Source: Pristionchus mayeri (taxonomy: Eukaryota; Nematoda; Chromadorea; Rhabditida; Neodiplogasteridae). Taken from it: a DNA stretch of 64,000 nucleotides. Where the stretch lies: the NCBI GenBank assembly GCA_036245805.1, contig BTRK01000004.1, forward strand, positions 29,001,541 through 29,065,540, given 5' to 3'. Below are positions 56,622 through 64,000 of the stretch, piece after piece; the first letter of the stretch is position 1, and the number at the start of each line of letters is the position of its first letter. The position numbers were made by a program, and so were the translations under genes. The notes under the pieces are model-generated. The model saw only the letters and a program-made list of their open reading frames with translations. It was not told the DNA's origin and ran no database searches.

Positions 56622-59479
56622 TTACACGTATTGGCCAACGAAGAGGGGGATATCGTCTCTAAGGACCAGGAAGAGGAAGGGATGGTCAATCTTGATCTCT
56701 GGTCTCAAGCAGTACACATTGATCCTACTCGCTTGCACAGCACCTGCTCGAGTTCCCAATTCATGCACCTGGAGAGGAGGCAATTTCGAATATTCATCCA
56801 TTATTAAAGGTTTACCGTATGACGGTGTGGATATAGTATCCCGATCGATTACAGAAAGTCAACTAGAGATGATTCTATTACACTCACTTCGATGGCTGCC
56901 TTCTGAATGATGTGTGCCAGATGGAGGTCCTTCGAGATCTGAATGAAGTCCATTCGTTGACGTCATCAGGAGAGTGCATTCATCTCTCGTCACTCACCCC
57001 ATTGAGATCTCCAGATTCCTCAGCGAAGAGCTGCTTCACTCCCATCTTCTCCAATTCCTCCTTCAAACTCATCGTACACTCCATCTCGAACTTGGGCATC
57101 CACAGCTGTAAACACGCATTATGCATACAATGTATATTATCTTCTAAGCAATCATGCGTCATCTTAACGAATACTGATGTCAAATATGCCATAACCTAAC
57201 TCACAATAATAATAATTCTTAGTTTTATTTCGTATTTCGAACACCAATAAAGTGTCAAAATAGATAGTAGTATAGAATTCATTTGTTTTTTTTAAACAAA
57301 TGTTTTGATTAGAGATGACAAAGAAATAAAGAGATTGACTCGTTCTTTATCCTCGATGGTCACTCACGAAGGCGTGGTCCTCCTTCGTTCCCTCAATGGC
57401 CTCTCTCATCTTCTCTGCAGTCAACGAGTTCTTCCACTCTCCGAAATCGCCCGAGGGCATCAGAGCGGCGAAGGAGTACTTGTAAGGGCTGCCAGAGGAC
57501 TGCAAAGCAATCCCTCATCAGAAGGGTTAAAGGGAGGATATAGGTAGATTCTATTCGTGACCGAACCTGATATGGAAGAAGGACAGTAGTGAGACCGTCG
57601 GAGATGGAGAAGCAGAGTTTTTCGAAGTTGAATTCTTTGTACAGGAAGATTTTCTGAATGAAAGAAGAGAATTTTCGGTAGAATCAGAAAGTAGTGGGGC
57701 ATGATCGAATTCAAATTGGACTATTTTCGCTAGAGTATATTTTTTAATGAGCAAGATAGAGTAGTACCTGTTTCTCTTCGACCAGACCGTAGAAGGTGAG
57801 CTGTTTATTGCGCTTCTGATTGAAGGGGCGAACCCATCTACCCTGCAGAGATCAAAGATCAATCACATGCATACTGAATCAGGCAAAGTGTAGCAAATAG
57901 TTGTTGAAGATGGGAAAGGTCAAAGACCAACCTCGAAGTGGATGGTGGAAACGAGAAGGGAGTGGGTGAGAGGGCCGAAGTATTCGGCAGATACGATTTC
58001 CCTCACCATTCCATTCGTCTTCTTGCACACATACTCATTGACAATCTGAAGAGATCGTGTATTAGACGCCATGCCATCTATCCACTATCTCATCTATTTA
58101 TAAAGTCATTAATTAGTAGAAGCGAGTGCAATAATGAAATAATTTGTCACTGTTTGTCAGATGCTATAGTCTAATGAATGATACCTTGGCTGATTCATCT
58201 CCTTCCTCGAAGTCGACATTCCTTGCTGACGCCTTGAACAGCTTCTGGATACGATTGGAGAAGGATCTCTCCAGTGGGAATCTCTGAAGATTAGAGATAA
58301 GTTCTCAGTTCTCGTACATTTCATTTGTCTCCCAATCTTTCTCTTGCACACCTTATGGACGAAGAAGGCAGAGGCCAGAGATGTCTCGACGGAATTTGAG
58401 AAGAAATGGAAAAGGGACTGAGCCCAACTCGTACTGCAAGAAAAGACGATGAATATTGACTCCTATTCCTTATTCGACCTTATTATTTGTCAGTTATGTT
58501 TAAGCAAATATTGAATTTTTGTTAAAAATATAGCAATTAACATATTCGACCTCAAAAGGCGCAGAACGGAAGAGAAGAACATCTGAATCGAGCCATGTGA
58601 GCAGTCTACATCGAAGAATAGATATTAGATAACATAACATGAATGCAAAATATGGGCATTAGGGTTTTACAATAAACAAGAACGAAAGAAGTGCCACCAA
58701 TTCCTCACGCGAAGCGCCTTGGTAAATCTATTTTCCTTTCTAGAGTAGTCACCTTTTCCCAGTACACATCGAATCTCTTCGTGAGTTCTTCCTGTTGATC
58801 CTTCCATTATCACTGTCAGATTGAGTCCTGGATATTCAAGTCAAATGTATATTAAATTGTTCAATTTATGCTCATTAACATAACATTTACAAAATATAAT
58901 TATTTTGCTCTTAGACCGATTTCTCTGAGACTAATCATTGTGTGTTCAGGTTTTTGTATACAGAAAAGGGAGAATGTTACTAACCCAGTGCCACAGGAGA
59001 GAAGAGGAAATTGTGCTCGTTATTGGAAGCAGTACGAAGGAAGGAGAGGGCGAAGTGGGAGAAGGACTTGGCCATCTGAGAGGGAGGGAATAGCACGTAA
59101 TCACGAGGAGTCATCTACCTCTTCGTTCTCGTCGCTCTTCTTCACTCCTTCTTCGCTTGACTTCGACCGATCTCCCTGACAGTGAAATGAAATTAGAGCA
59201 GATTAGAACGAGTCTTATTTCGCTTAGGCTAGGAGTTGGAGTATGTGAAATCCAATGGAATGAAACATCAAAATAAGTTGGAGATTCACCTTTGACCTCA
59301 CAAAGCATCCGAACACGCAAAAGATGGCTGAAAAAGAAGAATGGTTAGGAACTGCTGATCAATTTTTGAATCGGAGGCGATGATTAATTTGAGCGAGTGC
59401 TACTATGGTCGACCTACCGCATTCTACAGTATCCACAACTCTTCAAGGTACCTGCTATCACAGCCAAGAAGACGCTCAT
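56622..59479 (-). CDS. Serpin, probably secreted and possibly inhibitory
   Basis: Serine protease inhibitor superfamily. The start at 59479 gives MSVFLAVIAAIFCVFGCF, a signal peptide or anchor, then an acidic segment (SKSSEEGVKKSDENEE) and the serpin N-terminus MAKSFSHFALSFLRTASNNE followed by HNFLFSPVALG. Further exons on minus include RVDFEEGDESAK, EIVSAEYFGPLTHSLLVSTI, LPKFEMECTMSLKEELEKMG, VKQLFAEESGDLNGVS. The C-terminal exons carry the reactive-loop region VHELGTRAGAVQAS, then YCLRPEIKIDHPFLFLVLRD and PLFVGQYV with stop 56622-56624. The hinge follows the inhibitory pattern (Glu, Gly, Thr and small residues at P12-P10); the P1 residue cannot be fixed by eye. About ten exons; several boundaries are approximate. 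The acidic insertion before the serpin fold is unusual. Confidence 0.85.
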
Positions 59480-59822
59480 TTCTCAACGAGGGAGAGACGA
59501 ACGACCACCAGAGAGAAGGAGAGAGAGGTAGAAATGAGAGGAATGAATGAGAGGAGGGATGAAATATTGGAGGGACAATTACATTACAAGCTGAGGTCAC
59601 TTTTTGCACTTCATGGTTTCTAACGCCATGCGAAACTATCAAGTACCAAATCGTGATTCTTAGTCGATCAATAATTCTGTGATAGCACATGATCTATGAT
59701 ACATCTTCATTCATGAAAAAAATCTCCCATTGTAGCCACTGATTGGAAGATCTTCGTTTACTCTCCTTTCCTTGTCACTCATTCTGCAGTTAACAATGAA
59801 TGATGATCTAATTGAGATTTAT
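59480..59822. other. Spacer between NMNAT and serpin genes
   Basis: 343 bp between two minus-strand genes; the serpin promoter would lie here. An acceptor-like ctcgttgag precedes the serpin ATG by two bases. No gene is seen. Confidence 0.4.
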
Positions 59823-60888
59823 TCAGTTCAATCCCGTCTTCTTCTTGTACAATCCCTTCTCTTCGATGTAATCGATGACTTCGTCGGGAGTGCAATAACG
59901 AATCGAACTTAGAGAGGAAGCATGAAGGAGTTTATCGATTATTGATTTATATATGCTTTACTTCTCTCTGGAAAGGGCTCAGTTCGAAATCAGTTCACAA
60001 ACCTTCCTTCAGCTACAGCCCTTCTCAGCAGCGTGGAACTCATCTGATGGGGGAAAGTCTGATCTGATTTCTCCAAGGATAAACCGAGCCTGCTCAGAGT
60101 TTCGAAGGGGCTTGAACATCTTCTGAAATTATTTCAAGGTTAGAAAAGTTAAATTCCAAAAGTATAGTTGCAAGAGTTTTTGCCTGTTGTAAACGACTAT
60201 CCCGAATTCTTCAACAATTTCTTTGACGTCTTTCTCCTCCCACAGTCGACTTCCATCGGGTAAAAGATCAGAGAAAGAGTCGACCTGCAACCCGCAACTT
60301 AATCCTCAACTTGCACCTCTTGAATTGGCAATTATTGATTCCTCCCCCCCCACCAAATCATCGCCGCACACGAAGAAACAATCGAGATTCTCGTCTCTCC
60401 ATCTCAGTCGTCCTTCTTTTCTGTGGTGTAGAAGAACCTCCAATGCATCTTCCTTCCTCTCTCTCCTTCTCTTCATCGATCACTTCGATTGTCTCCATCC
60501 ACTCTCCTATCTTCATCTCCCACTCATCCACTCTCATCCATCCTCTCGATGACGTCGCCTGAAGTTATTTGTGGATGATTCTATGGTGGGTGTACTTCAG
60601 ACGCTGATTCATGAGTTTCAGGAATAATGAAGGACCTTCTGGAGCATTGTCAGTCGATGCTCATCAGCTTCGAGTGACTTGTGAACGTAGGCAGAGGAGA
60701 CAGGAGAGAATATTCCCTCAACAACGACGAATGGAGAAGAGTGAGAGGAAAGAGTCTCTCGGACCATCTAATAAGTCAACATTGTTCTCTGAAATTCCGA
60801 TAGTGTCCGGGTGTTCTCTTCTCACTTCCATCATCCGAAGATGGCCAATGGTTGGCGGATTAAAACTACCGCACGATAGAAGAATCGC
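59823..60888 (-). CDS. nmat: Nicotinamide/nicotinate mononucleotide adenylyltransferase (NMNAT)
   Basis: NMNAT joins NMN or NaMN to ATP to make NAD or NaAD. Readable on minus, in order: ILLSCGSFNPPTIGHLRMME (nucleotide-binding GSFNPPTxGH), FVVVEGIFSPVSSAYVHK, EADEHRLTMLQK, SRGWMRVDEWEMKIGE, ALEVLLHHRKEG, CFFVCGDDLV, VDSFSDLLPDGSRLWEE, VEEFGIVVYNRQ, MSSTLLRRAVAEGR (the ISSTxxR motif), SIRYCTPDEVIDYIEEKGLY and TGLN with stop 59823-59825. The first exon with the initiator Met was not found; the model begins at the exon ending at about 60888. Between EMKIGE and ALEVLL the frame changes in a purine-rich tract; a 40-bp intron starting gtggatgg restores frame and family-like length, so I prefer an intron to a frameshift. 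Confidence 0.8.
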
Positions 60889-61558
60889 CTTTCATGGAAG
60901 GGATTCTGAAGATGATGAACGACCATAGACTCCCAATGAAATCTAAGCAACCATTCTGATCAGAGAGTTCGGGGACTTGAGACATGGATACTAGGTAGAG
61001 TACCACTGATTAGAGATTGTCCAATAATATGGGATGGAGTGGCTACCCCCATGATACCATCTAAATGTGAATCATCTAACGGTGATATCATAGTCCAGCC
61101 CATTGTGATACTCACTCGATCTATCCCTGATAAGAGGGAAATGATGGGGATAACCAGTTGAGAAAACTGCAACGGAACTCCCGTCATCAGTGCAAGGAAA
61201 TTGGGTATTGAGGGTGAAGTCTGCTCCGATCAGTACTCATTCTTATCAGGAAAAATAATTCGATACTATTTTTGATACTGCTAAATATAAATTGATATTT
61301 TAAATCAAACTTTCTTCAACGATCTCCATCAAAAGTAATGAACACAGGGAGAGGAAGGACGCAAAAAGGAGGCTACCATCGTTCACTGCTTATCAGTGTC
61401 TCTGGATCGAAGCACATCTGATCTCATGGAATCTTCATCTTTGATTCGCATCACTCCCGATCTCGAGATTAGATCTATTTACAAATAGAAAAGGATTCCC
61501 TTCATTCGAAGTAAAGTAAATTGCTTGTGAGCTCCCATCCCATCCAATTCTGAAGTGA
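60889..61558. other. Spacer upstream of NMNAT and of the histidine-rich gene pair
   Basis: Should contain the missing NMNAT first exon (minus) and the promoter of the next gene (plus). The only long frame (61187-60960 minus) is not family-like. A conserved block at 61449-61467 is shared with the upstream region of the second histidine-rich gene. Confidence 0.4.
61449..61467 (+). promoter_or_regulatory. Shared upstream block, gene A
   Basis: CATCACTCCCGATCTCGAG lies about 92 bp before the gene A start codon and matches CGTCATTCCCGACCTCGAG, 82 bp before gene B. It is the clearest conserved non-coding stretch between the paralogues, so it may be a promoter element or simply a remnant of the duplication. 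Confidence 0.4.
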
Positions 61559-62129
61559 ATGGACCTCATGCTGGAAATTGTTATATTTCTCGCATTGTCC
61601 ATCGCGGTTCGTTGAACGAGTAATAAACCAACTTCCATTGGCAAATATCATTTCAGGCTTCGATTTCGTTGTTATTCATAATCGCTTGTTATTGTGAGTT
61701 GCATTCTTTCCATGTCGTGAGATGAGTCTAAATTGCCATTTCTTTCTAGATGAATGTTGTGGTGGACAAATTACGACCTCACTTGACCAACAGAAGAAAA
61801 GTGGGAATTTAAATATTGTATTATCAATTCGTTTCGTTCCACTTCAAATCCTCCCAGTTATTGTTCTATCAACTACATTCAATAACGGCTTTGATCATGA
61901 ACTCTTTTGTCAATTCAATCTGGAGGAAGAGAGACTTCAAATTGCAGCATGGATCTCAGTGATCGACGTCGAGCTCGGTCTTCCCCATGAGAATCCCCCT
62001 CCTCATCGTCATCGTTCTCCATCCTCCATCCATCGTCGAATTCATCGTCATCTTCGATTGCACAGACATCGTCATCGATATCATCGGAATATCTACGGAC
62101 AGTATCATCATCACAAACACTCTCGATAA
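61559..62129 (+). CDS. Small membrane protein with histidine-rich tail, paralogue A
   Basis: Four exons of 48, 37, 51 and 182 bp (61559-61606, 61657-61693, 61750-61800, 61948-62129) encode about 105 residues. The N-terminal ~28 residues are hydrophobic (MDLMLEIVIFLALSIA then ASISLLFIIACYY), followed directly by a Cys cluster (ECCGG), a short polar linker and a C-terminal tail of about 50 residues with about 14 His alternating with Arg (PHRHRSPSSIHRRIHRHLRL). Exon sizes 1-3 and all phases match the neighbouring gene B, so the two are tandem paralogues. No known family is recognised. The His tail and juxtamembrane Cys suggest metal binding at a membrane, which is only an inference. The donor of intron 3 is GTGGGA; reading through it gives a longer ORF from 61722. 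Confidence 0.6.
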
Positions 62130-62395
62130 TCCCATTTATGAGAGAACACGAAACAATAGCGAACCAACGGGCGAATTTGATTGTAAATCTGAAGGAAGAG
62201 AAGAATTCACGATGGACTTTGATCGGGTGAATTAAGCATAATTCATGATAAATGTTATATGAATAAAGTAGTCGACTCTCCTTATCTGTGTACAAACGAT
62301 CAAAAAGGTCTGGTACGCGTGACGATATTCTTATCAGTCATCATGGAGTTTGACTCGATGCGGATGTGAACTTCGAATGAATCACCCTGGATAAT

Positions 62396-62414
62396 CGTCA
62401 TTCCCGACCTCGAG
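62396..62414 (+). promoter_or_regulatory. Shared upstream block, gene B
   Basis: Partner of the block at 61449-61467, with 15 of 19 bases alike and similar distance to the start codon. Confidence 0.4.
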
Positions 62415-62495
62415 TTTATCGATATTTCACCATCGATTCACACTCATTTAAAGGTCGAGTAGATCTCATTCTTTCGACGTTACCAAATTTTCAAA

Positions 62496-62947
62496 ATGGA
62501 TGCATGGCTCATTATTCTCATCGTAGTCTCTTCAATCATTGCGGTAGGCAGACAGATTTCATGCATTGATTCAATCTTTCTTTCAGTTGCTGGCCTTCAT
62601 CGTAGTGATGCTCGCCTGTTGTAGTGAGAATTCAAAACTATAGAAAAGAGCTTAAAATGCATCTTTCCAGGAATATGCTCTGCTGACAACGAGGATGCCG
62701 TCGTTGAACTGCAGAATAGACGTGAGCCCCTGGTCTTCGTAAAATTTCGATACATCAATGGATCAATGAACCATGCGTTGTAGCAGTGGCGGTCACCCCA
62801 GTGACAGTGATCAACGTGGACAGCCTCCCTCATCATCATCATCACCATCATCATCCTGTGGCTGCAGCAGCACTCGTCCATCATCATCACCATCGACATC
62901 ACGGACATCATCACCATCACCATCATATCGGACACCATCATCACTAG
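62496..62947 (+). CDS. Small membrane protein with poly-histidine tail, paralogue B
   Basis: Four exons of 48, 37, 51 and 164 bp (62496-62543, 62587-62623, 62671-62721, 62784-62947) encode about 99 residues. The N-terminus is hydrophobic (MDAWLIILIVVSSIIA then LLAFIVVMLA), followed by a Cys cluster CCRICS, an acidic linker (ADNEDAVVELQNR), a Val/Thr-rich stretch (PVAVTPVTVINVD) and a tail with about 26 His, in runs of eight, five and seven broken by Arg, Gly, Pro/Ala and Ile-Gly. All splice sites are GT-AG and the phases equal those of gene A. The hydrophobic part could be a signal anchor or a cleaved signal peptide; if anchored, the topology of the tail is undecided. The CAT/CAC mix in the His tract argues against a simple trinucleotide expansion. 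Confidence 0.65.
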
Positions 62948-64000
62948 CACTTGCTTCTCATTTCTCTTTCCACTTCTCCATTGTCTTTCTTCTCTTGTCA
63001 AAACTAGTGAAACGGGTGATACAAAGTTTGCGTACTTCTTCTTAATTTTGACGATTCAATTGGCAATTGATGTTATTCGTCACATTCACCTCTCCCTTTC
63101 AAATTTCCCTGATTATGCCATTGGACGCAGTCAAAAATCATAGATTCGTTCTCTTCATCTTGTGCATGATGAGAGGGAAAAAGAGTCATGCAGTGTGAAA
63201 AATGATTGGCCAATTAGCATCGATTGTCATATCATATAATATATATTAGACGTCAGAGTCGCCTTTTTCGGACGAATTCCAAAATGTTCTCCCTGTAACG
63301 GGAACAGCACAGTTCAAATTTAGAACACTCGAGAACGCAAATCTGTCTGATTTAAATTGTGATTCAACGATGGTAATTCAAGATCATGTCATATAATTTT
63401 CTTACCATTCCCACCCTTCTCAATCGGGTCCAGATAAACTTCGGTTCAAAGTGTTGATTAGATTCAATGTAGTTGTCCTGGATACAACATTGTAAATTTA
63501 GCTTGAATGCTAATAGCAGCCGTGCAATATTCCGGTGACATCATAACACATTTATTATTATCAGGTTGGTGCAAAAGTTTCACAACAAGAGATTTCGGAT
63601 ATTTTCTTGTGAATGCGTCTCGTGTATTAAATACCACTTGGGCATTATTTGAGGTAGTGTTAAGTCATTACAATTATTCGTTTAGACTCGATCGATCCAA
63701 AGTCATTCAGTAGAAAAAAACAATGATACATGAAAATTTGCGAAATTTCGACGATTTTGGGTTTTCAACACAAACCATCGCTAAAACTAAACAAGCCCCA
63801 TGCAGATCTCACCCTTTAGAGAAACTAATCAGTAAGGGTGGATGCTTCCATTGAACACGTTAAATGGGAGTTTCGGGCTTCCACGGATAATTAGTGAGGC
63901 TAAAGGCCGAATTCGTCGTTAAAATTTGAGCTTCAAAATCATAATCACGAAATCTCTCGAATGGAAAGGTGAACCTTCACCAAATTTCAATTGTAGCATT
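62948..64000. other. Right-edge region, no supported gene
   Basis: AT-rich DNA. The only recognisable item is a mariner-type terminal sequence at 63561. No coding region of that element could be identified before the window ends. Confidence 0.4.
63561..63581 (+). mobile_element. Mariner-type terminal inverted repeat at the right edge
   Basis: TCAGGTTGGTGCAAAAGTTTC preceded by TA, identical to the remnant at 11603-11623. The element, if complete, would extend to the right, possibly past the window end. The downstream 420 bp show no clear transposase frame, so it may be a deleted copy. Confidence 0.5.

Noticed and set aside
60960..61187. Minus-strand ORF as the NMNAT first exon
   Set aside because: It does not resemble an NMNAT N-terminus and its phase cannot be confirmed to join the GSFNPPT exon.
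61987..62235. Hydrophobic ORF overlapping the last exon of histidine-rich gene A
   Set aside because: It is the alternative frame of the CATCGT-rich tract and has no splice continuity with exons 1-3.
63648..63670. let-7-like seed TGAGGTAGTG
   Set aside because: No precursor hairpin can be formed around it, and the rest of the mature sequence does not match.

Overview
This window is nuclear DNA from a nematode, most like a free-living rhabditid or diplogastrid worm such as Pristionchus; the genus is an inference. The evidence is many short introns (down to about 41 bp), 3' splice signals immediately before many start codons as expected for spliced-leader trans-splicing, a nematode-type nuclear receptor, a C-type-lectin/CUB secreted protein, a serpin, and dense small transposons.

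Left part (1-10.9 kb): the 5' part of an unidentified nuclear protein gene runs off the left edge on the minus strand, diverging from two tandem, both apparently intact, genes for SRP54. The second SRP54 copy carries a 1.3-kb fold-back element with tRNA-like modules in intron 15 and a hAT-like MITE in intron 16. Next (11.3-20.6 kb) come RNase H2 subunit B, mitochondrial ribosomal protein S33 and polynucleotide kinase 3'-phosphatase, all on plus. RNase H2B and PNKP each carry a near-identical 1,243-bp mariner element in an intron, in opposite orientations, and both copies share the same transposase frameshift.

Middle (21-39 kb): a CTLD-CTLD-CUB secreted protein gene with a tRNA-Lys in an intron and a frame-breaking 32-bp tandem duplication; a convergent cystathionine gamma-lyase gene; a second tRNA-Lys; a nuclear hormone receptor; an unresolved membrane-protein gene hosting a 460-bp palindrome; and a gene matching the C-terminal region of PDZRN3/4-type proteins with an intronic tRNA-Asp.

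Right part (39.5-64 kb): Sec61 alpha (minus) diverges from ribosomal protein S18. The last exon of rps-18 and its 3' flank are duplicated without visible differences 7.5 kb downstream. Between the copies lie a hAT-like MITE nested in a palindrome, a 124-bp tandem repeat and a 5.4-kb inverted repeat whose loop holds a CR1-like LINE with open ORF1 and ORF2. Beyond that are tRNA-Gln, candidate secreted peptide genes, a GA microsatellite, tRNA-Gly, a serpin, NMN adenylyltransferase, and two tandem paralogous genes for tiny membrane proteins with histidine-rich tails.

Functional themes: SRP54 and Sec61 alpha act in co-translational targeting to the ER; RNase H2B and PNKP act in nucleic-acid repair; S18 and mS33 are cytosolic and mitochondrial ribosomal proteins. 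Nothing shows that these neighbours are co-regulated. The least explained items are the histidine-rich membrane protein pair, the fold-back elements in host introns, the rps-18 exon duplication, and an 11-bp palindromic word (GATCTTTGATC) recurring in introns.
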